From: Hyphomicrobiales bacterium
GTDB taxonomy: Bacteria > Pseudomonadota > Alphaproteobacteria > Rhizobiales > Rhizobiaceae
Reading direction: 5' to 3'
DNA: 64,000 bases
NCBI GenBank assembly: GCA_900468535.1
Contig: UBTY01000061.1
Coordinates: forward strand, 62,001 to 126,000
Shown here: piece by piece, positions 46,554 through 55,337 of the stretch
Position numbering within the stretch: position 1 is the stretch's first letter
Layout: each line of letters opens with the position of its first letter
The notes under the pieces: model-generated
What the model saw: only the letters and a program-made list of their open reading frames with translations
What the model was told of the DNA's origin: nothing
The model's database searches: none
Translations under genes and position numbers: made by a program

Positions 46554-47529
46554 GCCGTTCTCCCGCCGGCTGCTTATGCCCGTGCCCGTCATCGGCCGTA
46601 TGATGGTGGGCGTGGTCATGATGCTCGTGCCCATGATCATGGTGACCATGCCCGTGATCGTGGTGAGCATGATCATGCGCCGTGTGACCGTGGCCAGCGT
46701 GGTCATGCCCGGCATGATCGTGGTGATGGCCATCATCGGGGTGGCAATGGTCCGTCACCGAGCCATCCGCATGCAGCACGCGGCCATCGGGGAGATGCGT
46801 ATGATCATGGTCATGACTGTAGACGGCCAGCGACTGCGCGGCGCGGCTGCCAAAGAGGCGCACATACTCGGCGCTCTGCGTTACCGCCTGCGGCGTTCCC
46901 CGGCAGCACACATGGCCGTTGAGGCAGATGACCGTATCGGTCGCCGCCATCACGACGTGCAGGTCGTGCGAGATGAGGAGGATACCGCAGCCCGTCGTGT
47001 TGCGGATTGTCTTGATCAGGTCGTAGATCGCGATCTCGCCGGAAAAATCGACACCCTGCACCGGCTCGTCGAGGACAAGCAGATCCGGCTTGCGGGCAAT
47101 GGCGCGCGCCATCAGCGCACGCTGGAATTCGCCGCCCGAGAGATGCTGCACCTCGGCGTCGAGCATATGCGACAGCCCGACGGCGCCGAGCGCCTCGTTC
47201 ATGTCACTGGCCGACAGTGGTCCGGTCAGCGTCATCAGCCGGCGCACGGTGAGCGGCAGCGTCCAGTCGATCGCGAGCTTCTGCGGGACATAACCGACCT
47301 TCAGGCCGCCGGCTCGCTCCACCCTGCCCTCGTCGGGCTTCAGCACCCCGATCGCCGTCTTCACTGTCGTCGACTTGCCCGAGCCGTTCGGGCCGATCAG
47401 CGTGACGATCTCGCCGCGCGAGACGGAGAAATCCACGCCGCGGACGAGCCAGCGGCCGTTTCTGCGAACGCCGACATTGGAAAGCGAGACCAATGGCTTC
47501 GCTTCGGAATTTGCGGGAGGGAACATCAT
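46546..47529 (-). CDS. znuC: Zinc ABC transporter ATP-binding protein with His-rich tail
   Basis: The 327-residue ATPase (counted from the ATG at 47529; an adjacent ATG at 47526 is the alternative) has Walker A GPNGSGKST at 46-54, LSGGE at 130-134 and Walker B LLVLDEP at 150-156. The C-terminal about 80 residues are very rich in His and Asp (239-318), an extension that could hold or deliver zinc in the cytoplasm. It drives ZnuAB zinc import. The frame upstream of the chosen start overlaps the Zur boxes. Confidence 0.95.
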   Translation of the reverse strand: MMFPPANSEAKPLVSLSNVGVRRNGRWLVRGVDFSVSRGEIVTLIGPNGSGKSTTVKTAIGVLKPDEGRVERAGGLKVGYVPQKLAIDWTLPLTVRRLMTLTGPLSASDMNEALGAVGLSHMLDAEVQHLSGGEFQRALMARAIARKPDLLVLDEPVQGVDFSGEIAIYDLIKTIRNTTGCGILLISHDLHVVMAATDTVICLNGHVCCRGTPQAVTQSAEYVRLFGSRAAQSLAVYSHDHDHTHLPDGRVLHADGSVTDHCHPDDGHHHDHAGHDHAGHGHTAHDHAHHDHGHGHHDHGHEHHDHAHHHTADDGHGHKQPAGERHV

Positions 47530-47565
47530 TTTTCCGAATGTGCTGTTGCGACTTGCTATCGCACA

Positions 47566-47580
47566 CGTTATAGCATAACG
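47566..47580. promoter_or_regulatory. Putative Zur box in the znuC-znuA divergent region (1)
   Basis: CGTTAT-AGC-ATAACG is a perfect 15-bp palindrome, 36 bases upstream of the znuC start. It fits the 13-bp GTWAY-N3-ATWAC pattern shared with the two other sites in this locus. Zur control of znu genes is established in alphaproteobacteria; binding here is inferred. Confidence 0.7.
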
Positions 47581-47587
47581 CAATTGA

Positions 47588-47602
47588 TGTAATAACATTA
47601 CA
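47588..47602. promoter_or_regulatory. Putative Zur box in the znuC-znuA divergent region (2)
   Basis: TGTAAT-AAC-ATTACA is a perfect palindrome located 25 bases before the znuA start and flanked by CAATTG on both sides. It would overlap the znuA promoter or early leader. Confidence 0.7.
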
Positions 47603-47627
47603 ATTGCAATTCAAGCGGAGTACACCG

Positions 47628-48608
47628 ATGAAAATCGCGATGGCCCTTACCCTCGCAGTCCCCGCCATTTTCTTTGCCGAGGCGGGCAGAACGGCGGATG
47701 CGCCTGTGGTGGTCACCTCGATCAAGCCTGTTCATTCGCTGGTATCGGCGATCATGCAGGGCGTCGGCACCCCGGAACTTATCGTCGATGGCGCCGCCTC
47801 TCCGCATACCTACAATATGAAGCCGTCGAACGCGCGAGCGCTGCAGAATGCCAAGGTGGTGTTCTGGGTTGGCCCCGGCCTCGAGGCATTCCTCGAGAAG
47901 CCTCTGGAAGCCATCGGATCAGACGCCGTCGTCGCCGAGCTCGACAAGGCGCCGGGGCTCACCAAGCTCAAGTTCCGCGAAGGCGGCGCCTTCGAGCCGC
48001 ACGATGACGGCGACCACGACGATGCAGATCATCATGGCAGCGATGGGCACGATCACGCCGACGCCGATCATGACCACGCTCATGGAGCGTTCGACACGCA
48101 TCTCTGGCTCGATCCGCAGAATGCAAAGGCGATGGCTGCCGAGATCACCACCACCCTCGTCGCAGCCGACCCCGCCAATGCCCTCACCTACCAGGCCAAC
48201 GCCAAGACGCTGGACGACAAGCTCGACGCGCTGGACAAGGAAATCACGGGCATCGTGTCACCGGTCAAGGACAAGCCGTTCATCGTCTTCCACGACGCCT
48301 ACCAGTATTTCGAAAACCGCTATCACGTGCGGGTCGCCGGCTCGATCACCGTCAGCCCCGAAACGATCCCCGGCGCGGAACGCATTGCGGAGATCCACAA
48401 GAAGGTCGGTGAACTCGGCGCCACCTGCGTATTCGCCGAACCGCAGTTTCAGCCGCGACTGGTCGATGTCGTGATCGAGGGAACCAAGGCGAAGGCCGGT
48501 GTCCTCGATCCCGAGGCCGCCACGCTCGATGCCGGGCCGGACCTCTATTTCGACCTCATGCACGGCATTGCCAACAGCATGAAGGACTGCCTGTCGAGAG
48601 AAAGCTAA
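47628..48608 (+). CDS. znuA: Zinc ABC transporter substrate-binding protein
   Basis: The 326-residue precursor has a signal peptide (about 1-21) and then the ZnuA fold. It has VVVTSIKPVHSLVSAIM, His60, a Asp/His-rich flexible loop at about 125-152 (typical of zinc-specific ZnuA) and His158 in FDTHLWLDP. It captures zinc in the periplasm for ZnuBC. The ATG at 47628 follows GGAG; an earlier in-frame ATG lies inside the operator region. Confidence 0.95.
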   Translation: MKIAMALTLAVPAIFFAEAGRTADAPVVVTSIKPVHSLVSAIMQGVGTPELIVDGAASPHTYNMKPSNARALQNAKVVFWVGPGLEAFLEKPLEAIGSDAVVAELDKAPGLTKLKFREGGAFEPHDDGDHDDADHHGSDGHDHADADHDHAHGAFDTHLWLDPQNAKAMAAEITTTLVAADPANALTYQANAKTLDDKLDALDKEITGIVSPVKDKPFIVFHDAYQYFENRYHVRVAGSITVSPETIPGAERIAEIHKKVGELGATCVFAEPQFQPRLVDVVIEGTKAKAGVLDPEAATLDAGPDLYFDLMHGIANSMKDCLSRES

Positions 48609-48621
48609 ACGAGACACGGCG

Positions 48622-48648
48622 AAGGCGGACCTCGCAGTCCGCCTTTTT
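48622..48648 (+). terminator. Rho-independent terminator of znuA
   Basis: AAGGCGGAC-CTCGCA-GTCCGCCTT forms a perfect 9-bp stem with T-run right after (TTTTT), 14 bases past the znuA stop. It separates znuA from the GTPase gene, which has its own Zur-like box. Confidence 0.9.
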
Positions 48649-48659
48649 CAACACAATCA

Positions 48660-48676
48660 ATGTAACTATATAACAT
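48660..48676. promoter_or_regulatory. Putative Zur box upstream of the COG0523 GTPase gene
   Basis: ATGTAACTATATAACAT is an imperfect palindrome with core GTAAC-TAT-ATAAC, matching the same 13-bp pattern as the two boxes between znuC and znuA. It is 14 bases before the start codon and very A+T-rich, so it likely lies over the promoter. Confidence 0.6.
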
Positions 48677-48689
48677 ATCGGATCATCCA

Positions 48690-49895
48690 ATGAATACGAA
48701 GCTTCCCGTAACAGTGCTGTCGGGCTTTCTCGGCGCCGGCAAGACCACACTGCTCAACCACATTCTTGGAAACCGCCAGGGGTTGCGCGTCGCCGTGATC
48801 GTCAATGACATGAGCGAGGTCAACATCGACGCCGCCCTGGTACGCGATGGTGGCGCCAACCTGTCACGAACAGACGAAGCGCTTGTGGAGATGACGAACG
48901 GCTGCATCTGCTGCACGCTGCGTGACGATCTGCTGAAAGAAGTCCGCCACCTGGCGGAACAGGGGCGCTTCGACTACCTCCTGATCGAATCGACAGGCAT
49001 TGCCGAACCTCTGCCTGTTGCGACGACCTTCGAATTCCGCGACGAGAATGGCGAAAGCCTCTCCGACATCGCCAGGCTCGATACCATGGTCACGGTGGTC
49101 GATGCCGCCAACCTGCTCTCGGACTACGCTTCTGCGGACTTCCTGGCCGATCGCGGCGAAACCGCAGGCGATGGTGACGTCAGGACGATCATCGACCTGC
49201 TGGTCGAGCAGATAGAGTTCGCCGATGTGATCGTCCTCAACAAGATCGGTACTGCGACGCCGGCTGAACGCCAGGCAGCCCGCCAGATCATCGTCGGGCT
49301 CAATCCCGACGCGAGGCTTGTTGAAACGGATTTCGGCCAGGTCGACCTTAGCGATGTATTGGGAACGGGACGCTTCGACATCGATCGTGCCGAGACGCAT
49401 CCGCTCTGGTACAAGGAATTGCACGGCTTTTCCGACCATGTACCGGAGACCGAGGAATATGGCATCCGCTCCTTCGTCTATCGGGAAAAGCGGCCCTTCG
49501 AACCGGCCAAACTGCAGCGCTTCTTCGATACCGCCTGGCCCGGGATCGTTAGAGCGAAAGGCTTCTTCTGGCTGGCGACACGCCCGCGCCACGTCGGCGA
49601 AGTCAGCCAGGCCGGAGCGCTTTTGCGAACCAGCAAGATGGGGCTCTGGTGGTCGTCTGTACCGCGCGAGCGATGGCCGGACGACGAACGCTTCCTGACA
49701 GCCCTATCGCCCTATCTCGACCCCATCTGGGGCGACCGCCGGCAGGAAATCGTCTTCATAGGCAGTGATCCCATGGACGTGGATTGGATACGGCGGCAGC
49801 TCGATGCCTGCCTTGTACCAGAGGAAGCCTTCACGCCTGAAAAGTGGCAGGGGTTGCCGGATCCCTTCGCGAGCTGGGAGGAGCGCGTGGCGTGA
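48690..49895 (+). CDS. COG0523 (CobW/ZigA-like) GTP-binding metallochaperone
   Basis: The 401-residue protein has the G3E GTPase P-loop GAGKTT (15-20) and the conserved metal-binding GCICC at 71-75. A CobW C-terminal domain follows from about residue 260. Members paired with Zur are induced by zinc starvation and deliver zinc to priority enzymes. Its place after znuA, with its own Zur-like box, points to zinc rather than cobalt. The next small gene overlaps its stop codon. Confidence 0.93.
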   Translation: MNTKLPVTVLSGFLGAGKTTLLNHILGNRQGLRVAVIVNDMSEVNIDAALVRDGGANLSRTDEALVEMTNGCICCTLRDDLLKEVRHLAEQGRFDYLLIESTGIAEPLPVATTFEFRDENGESLSDIARLDTMVTVVDAANLLSDYASADFLADRGETAGDGDVRTIIDLLVEQIEFADVIVLNKIGTATPAERQAARQIIVGLNPDARLVETDFGQVDLSDVLGTGRFDIDRAETHPLWYKELHGFSDHVPETEEYGIRSFVYREKRPFEPAKLQRFFDTAWPGIVRAKGFFWLATRPRHVGEVSQAGALLRTSKMGLWWSSVPRERWPDDERFLTALSPYLDPIWGDRRQEIVFIGSDPMDVDWIRRQLDACLVPEEAFTPEKWQGLPDPFASWEERVA

Positions 49896-50059
49896 CGACG
49901 CAAGCTCCCAAAGCCTATCGCTGCCACTGCGAGGAGTGTGCGCCCCTGCCACCGATCGAGGGGCTGGCTGCACCACGACAAGCGGAACCGGAGACAGGCG
50001 CCATTGCTCGACTGGGCGCCGCAGTGCAACGGTTCCTGCGCAAACAGGCACCCGATTGA
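49892..50059 (+). CDS. Tiny Cys-rich protein coupled to the COG0523 GTPase gene
   Basis: A 55-residue frame starts with GTG overlapping the GTPase stop (GTGA). GGGAGG stands about 10 bases upstream. The product begins MTTQAPKAYRCHCEECAPLPP, with three Cys in the CxCxxC order plus His, suitable to bind zinc, and a helical basic end. No family is recognised. Its overlap with a zinc-chaperone gene suggests a shared role in zinc starvation. Confidence 0.6.
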   Translation: MTTQAPKAYRCHCEECAPLPPIEGLAAPRQAEPETGAIARLGAAVQRFLRKQAPD

Positions 50060-50065
50060 ATCAGA

Positions 50066-50089
50066 AGGGGCGGCATTCAAGCCGCCCCT
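50066..50089. terminator. Bidirectional terminator-like hairpin
   Basis: AGGGGCGGC-ATTCAA-GCCGCCCCT makes a perfect 9-bp stem between the convergent small Cys-rich gene and the RcnB-like gene. No strong T-run is present on either side. Confidence 0.6.
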
Positions 50090-50107
50090 CCATATGAAGC
50101 ATTGTGC

Positions 50108-50416
50108 TTAGCGAATGACGATATTCGCAATCACGCTGCCCGAACCGATGAGCAGGAAGTCTCGATCGACCTGCACCCAGCGATAGCCGCGTGGCGGAGG
50201 CGACAGGCGGTAGCGATGATAATCGCGCACGTCGCGCATGTTGCGGCGTTCGGCGGGCGTCATGCGGTGGCCACGCGACCACTTGTACTTCTTGACGTGA
50301 ACATCGCGCTCCACAACAACCGGCCGACGATGATCCTGGGCGCTCGCTTCGGTCGTTGCCAGCAGCGGAGCGGCGATCACGGTAGCGGCGAGAAGGAGGG
50401 TGGTGAGCTTTCTCAT
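50108..50416 (-). CDS. RcnB-family periplasmic protein
   Basis: The 102-residue precursor has a signal peptide (MRKLTTLLLAATVIAAPLLATTEASA) and the C-terminal RcnB pattern, with YRLSPPPRGYRWVQVDRDFLLI and a hydrophobic end. In E. coli RcnB maintains periplasmic nickel/cobalt balance; most homologues are only structurally similar. It is monocistronic. Confidence 0.85.
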   Translation of the reverse strand: MRKLTTLLLAATVIAAPLLATTEASAQDHRRPVVVERDVHVKKYKWSRGHRMTPAERRNMRDVRDYHRYRLSPPPRGYRWVQVDRDFLLIGSGSVIANIVIR

Positions 50417-50544
50417 TGGGAGGTTCCTTTGTGTTGAACACGCCCAGAACCTAGGCCCAAAAAGATGAACCGAAACTGAAACTTAGATTAAACTTCTGTA
50501 ATCATAACACAGGCTTAAAAGCATGCACTAAATTACTGGATGCA

Positions 50545-50572
50545 GATATCGCCCGGGTTTCCGGGCGATATC
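50545..50572 (-). terminator. Strong hairpin at the end of the carbohydrate operon
   Basis: GATATCGCCCGG-GTTT-CCGGGCGATATC forms a perfect 12-bp stem 12 bases past the GH43 stop on the minus strand. The T-run is weak, but the position fits the end of the operon. Confidence 0.65.
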
Positions 50573-50583
50573 CGGCCCCTCGA

Positions 50584-52197
50584 TCAAAGCTCGTCGTAGT
50601 TGAACCAGTCGAAATCTGCCGTCTTTGCGCGCCCCGACGTATCGAAGGCGAAGACGCCGGCGAAGGCGCCCGTAAACGAGCCGTGCTCGCCGCGCCCGCC
50701 TTCATCGGAGACAACACCGGCATCAAGGACCGGGCCGATCGGCTGCCACGCCCCCTTGCCTTCCGTCTGCCAGAAGAACTGCAGGTCGTTGTCCCGGATT
50801 TCCATGGAGAGCTGCACGCGCTCCTCAGCCGGAATGGCGATGCCGCTACCTGCCGGGAAGCTGAGGCGGCTGTTCGGGTAATCGCCGTCGCAGGAAAAGA
50901 TCGTGACGCAGCGCCCCAGCTTTTCATGCAGGGTCACGCCGATCGCGTGGAACTTGTGCCGGTTATAGTAGTGGGTCAGGCCGGCGACCTGCTGGTAGGT
51001 GTCGGGGTCGAACTCGACCACAGTTTCCGCACGGAAGCTGTGATGCTCCTGCCGACGCGCGACGAGAGACTGTTCGAACCACGAGCCGATGCTTTCGCGC
51101 GCGATCAGCCTGAGGTGCCCTGCCCGATCGGTCAGGTTGAAGATGCGCTCCGGCTTCGGCGTACGCAGCCACTGGAAATCAGACGGCAGCTTGCCGCCAT
51201 CGAAACTGTATTCGCTGCGCATGGGCTTCTCGGCAGGCACAGCACCAGCCAGTCCCGGCACGGTGACATCGGGAACGGTCGTGCCGTTTTCGAGATAGAG
51301 CCAGCCATCCTCCTTCCAGACGCATTTCTGCAGGCTGGTTTCGCGCCCCAGCGTGCAGCGGCGCTTCGGCGGCATCGGCCGGCCGCAGAGATGCGTGTGA
51401 TAGGCTTGTCCGTCAGGCGTCTCGACATACTGGCCGTGCCCTGCCCGCTGCAGAACAGCTTCCGGATGATCCTTCGAGGTGATGAGGTGCTTGTTCGGAT
51501 GCATCTCATAGGGACCGTCGATGGTGCGTGAGCGCGCCATCGTCACCGCATGGTCGTAGCCGGTGCCGCCTTCTGCGGTCGTCAGGTAATAGTAGCCGTT
51601 GCGCTTGAAGAGATGCGGTCCTTCGACCAGACCGAGCGGGCTGCCGGCGAAGATGTTCTTGATCGGCCCCTTCAACGATTTCGTGGCCGCGTCCCACTCC
51701 TGCATGAGGATGCCATCGAAGGCCGGCGACTTCGGTGCACCGCCGAAGCTCTCGGTGCGGTGGTTCCACTGCATGTTGAGAAACCACTTGCGACCGTCAT
51801 CGTCATGGAACAGCGACGGGTCGAAACCGGAGGAGTTCACGTAGACCGGTTCGGACCATTCGCCCTCGATCGTGGGCGAAGTCACGATGTAGTTGTGCGC
51901 GTCCTTGAAGTTGCCGTCAAAGCGCTTGACGTCGGTATAGACAAGCCAGAACAGCCCGTCGGCATAGGAAAGACAGGGAGCCCAGACGCCGCAGCTATCG
52001 GGATTGCCGCGCATGTCGAGCTGCGACTGGCGCTCGAGCGGACGGCGCACCATCGTCCAGTTCACGAGATCGCGCGAATGATGGATCTGGACGCCGGGAT
52101 ACCATTCGAAGGTCGAGGTGGCGATGTAGTAGTCATCCCCGACGCGACAGATCGATGGGTCGGGGTTGAAGCCCGGCAGGATAGGGTTGCGGATCAT
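50584..52197 (-). CDS. GH43 family glycosidase (beta-xylosidase/arabinofuranosidase-like)
   Basis: The 537-residue protein has the five-bladed propeller catalytic domain, with the base Asp13 in NPDPSICRVGDDYYIATSTF and the general-acid Glu192 in LVEGPHLFKR. A C-terminal beta-sandwich (about 345-537) follows, as in XynB-type enzymes (GH43_11). It lacks a signal peptide, so it acts in the cytoplasm on imported oligosaccharides. The ATG at 52197 follows GGAGGAG. It closes the carbohydrate operon, after a strong hairpin that separates it from the aldo/keto reductase gene. Confidence 0.92.
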   Translation of the reverse strand: MIRNPILPGFNPDPSICRVGDDYYIATSTFEWYPGVQIHHSRDLVNWTMVRRPLERQSQLDMRGNPDSCGVWAPCLSYADGLFWLVYTDVKRFDGNFKDAHNYIVTSPTIEGEWSEPVYVNSSGFDPSLFHDDDGRKWFLNMQWNHRTESFGGAPKSPAFDGILMQEWDAATKSLKGPIKNIFAGSPLGLVEGPHLFKRNGYYYLTTAEGGTGYDHAVTMARSRTIDGPYEMHPNKHLITSKDHPEAVLQRAGHGQYVETPDGQAYHTHLCGRPMPPKRRCTLGRETSLQKCVWKEDGWLYLENGTTVPDVTVPGLAGAVPAEKPMRSEYSFDGGKLPSDFQWLRTPKPERIFNLTDRAGHLRLIARESIGSWFEQSLVARRQEHHSFRAETVVEFDPDTYQQVAGLTHYYNRHKFHAIGVTLHEKLGRCVTIFSCDGDYPNSRLSFPAGSGIAIPAEERVQLSMEIRDNDLQFFWQTEGKGAWQPIGPVLDAGVVSDEGGRGEHGSFTGAFAGVFAFDTSGRAKTADFDWFNYDEL

Positions 52198-52257
52198 GGT
52201 GAAATCTCCTCCCTGAAATACGCGCGCGGCCTGCGGCACGTACATCAAAACTCATTC

Positions 52258-52287
52258 AAAAAACGCCCGGAAGGTCGTTCCGGGCGC
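52258..52287 (-). terminator. Rho-independent terminator between aldo/keto reductase and GH43 genes
   Basis: On the minus strand CGCCCGGAA-CGACC-TTCCGGGCG is followed by TTTTTTG, just after the reductase stop. It is a classical terminator, so GH43 expression needs read-through or its own promoter. Confidence 0.9.
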
Positions 52288-52292
52288 TCAGG

Positions 52293-53324
<1,032 letters not shown>

Positions 53325-53342
53325 AATTCTGATCCTTTAAGC

Positions 53343-53370
53343 AAAAAGGCGCGGGCTCATCGCCCGCGCC
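53343..53370 (-). terminator. Rho-independent terminator between Gfo/Idh and aldo/keto reductase genes
   Basis: GGCGCGGGC-GATGA-GCCCGCGCC on the minus strand is followed by TTTTTGC, just after the dehydrogenase stop codon. It lies 19 bases upstream of the reductase start, which needs its own promoter or read-through. Confidence 0.9.
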
Positions 53371-53391
53371 GGACCATAGTCTTTTGGTCGC

Positions 53392-54525
53392 TTACTTCAA
53401 GAGCGCCTGTGCCTCTTCGATGCCGAGAGCGGCCGGCTGCGTGCAGGTCGTCGTCAACTCGATGAAGCGGCCCTCTTCGCCCGATTTCAGGATCGACGTC
53501 ATGACGTCGACGCCGTGCAGCGTGCGATCGAGCGAGCAACGCGCATCGCGCCCCTCGATGATCGCCATCGCCATGTCGGCAAGACCCGCGGTGCGGTAGT
53601 TGGCGCGCGGCCCCTGCTGGCTCTCCTGGTTGTTGATGCCGAACGGGTGCTCCCAACCGTCGAGCGGCTTGATGTCCTTGTCCTTGCCGCTCGCCTCGAC
53701 AACGCCGCCGAAGAAGTTCGGATCCGGCACGTAAATGGAGCCCTCGGTGCCGTAGAGTTCCATGTTGGCATGGCGGTGAGACCAGACATCCCAGCTTGCC
53801 GTCAGCGTGACGGTCGCACCGCTGACGAATTCCAGGATCGCCTGGATCGTCGTCGGCGTCTTCACCGGGATCACCTCGCCGTTGCGCGGCTCGCTGGTGA
53901 TCGTACGGGTCGTAGAAGCCATGGAGGTCATGGCGCCGACGCGCTTCACCGGTCCGATCAGGTTGATCAGGTTGGCGATGTAGTAAGGACCGAGATCGAG
54001 GATCGGCCCCCCACCGGGCAGGAAGAAGAAGTCCGGGTTCGGATGCCACATCTCCATGCCCGGGCTCATGACATAGCACGCGCCCGAGGTGACGCGGCCG
54101 ATGCCGCCGTCGTCGATGAACTTGCGGGCAAGCTGATGCGCACCGCCGAGGAAGGTATCAGGCGCGCAACCGACGGAGAGGTTCTTCTCCTTGGCGATAC
54201 GACGCAGTTCCTCACCCTGCTCGAGGGTGAGAACCAGTGGCTTTTCCGAATAGACGTGCTTGCCGGCTTCAAGGATCGACTTCGAAACCGGGAAATGCGC
54301 ATCCGGGATGGTCAGGTTGACGACGACGTCGACCTCGTCATTGGCGAGAAGCTCGTCGATCGTCTGCGCCTTGACGCCGTATTCCTCGGCGCGGGCCTCG
54401 GCCGCCTGCATATTGAGGTCGGCGCAGGCGACGATCTTGAGGCCCTTGAAGAGCGGGGCCAGCGAGAAGTAGGTGGTGGAGATGTTGCCGCATCCAATGA
54501 TGCCGACGCCAAGTTCCTTGGTCAT
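53392..54525 (-). CDS. Gfo/Idh/MocA family oxidoreductase
   Basis: The 377-residue protein has an N-terminal Rossmann domain (GIIGCGNIS at 8-16) and the family EKP motif at 94-96, followed by the alpha/beta substrate domain. These enzymes oxidise or epimerise sugars and inositols with NAD(P). Beside the isomerase/epimerase gene (8 bases upstream) and a GH2 gene it probably processes the released monosaccharide. The start follows GAGG. Confidence 0.93.
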   Translation of the reverse strand: MTKELGVGIIGCGNISTTYFSLAPLFKGLKIVACADLNMQAAEARAEEYGVKAQTIDELLANDEVDVVVNLTIPDAHFPVSKSILEAGKHVYSEKPLVLTLEQGEELRRIAKEKNLSVGCAPDTFLGGAHQLARKFIDDGGIGRVTSGACYVMSPGMEMWHPNPDFFFLPGGGPILDLGPYYIANLINLIGPVKRVGAMTSMASTTRTITSEPRNGEVIPVKTPTTIQAILEFVSGATVTLTASWDVWSHRHANMELYGTEGSIYVPDPNFFGGVVEASGKDKDIKPLDGWEHPFGINNQESQQGPRANYRTAGLADMAMAIIEGRDARCSLDRTLHGVDVMTSILKSGEEGRFIELTTTCTQPAALGIEEAQALLK

Positions 54526-54533
54526 GATTTGCC

Positions 54534-55295
54534 TCAGTAGGTCTTGAAGGATGCGATCGAGCGGGTGATCAGGCGATCGACATCGGCCGGATTGTCATGC
54601 TCGACGACGTAGTGCTTGGTCTTGGTGCCCTTGAGAGCTGCAATGAGCTTTGCCCAAGGCAGCGTGCCGTGGCCGACGTCTGCCCAGCCATCCTCGTTCT
54701 TGTTCTCTCCCGCGGGCGCGATGTCCTTGACGTGAGCAGAGGTGATGCGCGAGCCGAGCTTTTCGATCCATGCAAACGGATCCGCACCGCCACGAACGAC
54801 CCAGGCGATGTCCGCTTCCCAGGAGATGTCAGGCGCACCTTCGAAGATACGCTCGATCGGCAGCGAACCGTCGGCGAGCTTCACGAATTCGAAGTCGTGA
54901 TTATGCCAGCCGAACTCGTAGCCCGCATCCTTGTACGGCTTGCTCATTTCCTGCAGGCGCTTGCCGAATGCCAACCAGCCGGCACCATCCGTCGGGCGCT
55001 GTTCGGCTGCCAGATGCGGCGCATAGATCGAGTCCATGCCGAGGAGCTTGGCAATGTTCAGCGACTTCCTGACTTCACCGTCGAGGAAATCGGGGCTGAA
55101 ATGGCCGCTTGCCATCGTCAAGCCGTTCTTGTCGAGTTCTGCGCGCAGGCTGTTCAGGCCGGTATCGTCGAGATCGGCGTAGATGCCGCCGAAGCCTTCG
55201 ACTTCCTGATAGCCGGCCTTGCCGAGCTTTTCGAAGATCGCGGAATAGGGCTGGAAGTTGCGGGCGCTGTAAAGCTGGAAACTCAGTTTCGTCAT
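54534..55295 (-). CDS. Sugar phosphate isomerase/epimerase (TIM-barrel)
   Basis: The 253-residue protein has the AP-endonuclease-2-like TIM barrel of sugar isomerases: LSFQLYSARNFQPY, then FGWHNHDFEF (metal His/Glu), EADIAWVVRGG and VEHDNPADVDR near the end. It likely interconverts keto- and aldo-forms or 3-keto sugars. The ATG at 55295 follows GAGGAGG. It lies 42 bases after the GH2 gene and 8 bases before the dehydrogenase gene. Confidence 0.9.
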   Translation of the reverse strand: MTKLSFQLYSARNFQPYSAIFEKLGKAGYQEVEGFGGIYADLDDTGLNSLRAELDKNGLTMASGHFSPDFLDGEVRKSLNIAKLLGMDSIYAPHLAAEQRPTDGAGWLAFGKRLQEMSKPYKDAGYEFGWHNHDFEFVKLADGSLPIERIFEGAPDISWEADIAWVVRGGADPFAWIEKLGSRITSAHVKDIAPAGENKNEDGWADVGHGTLPWAKLIAALKGTKTKHYVVEHDNPADVDRLITRSIASFKTY

Positions 55296-55337
55296 ACTAT
55301 CCTCCTCGGGCCTCGTGCCCATTCATTTCAATCAGGA

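Noticed and set aside
46459..47592. Long plus-strand frame (377 codons) opposite znuB-znuC
   Set aside because: The repeated Met/Val/Met pattern arises from the antisense of the His-rich ZnuC tail; it is not protein-like.
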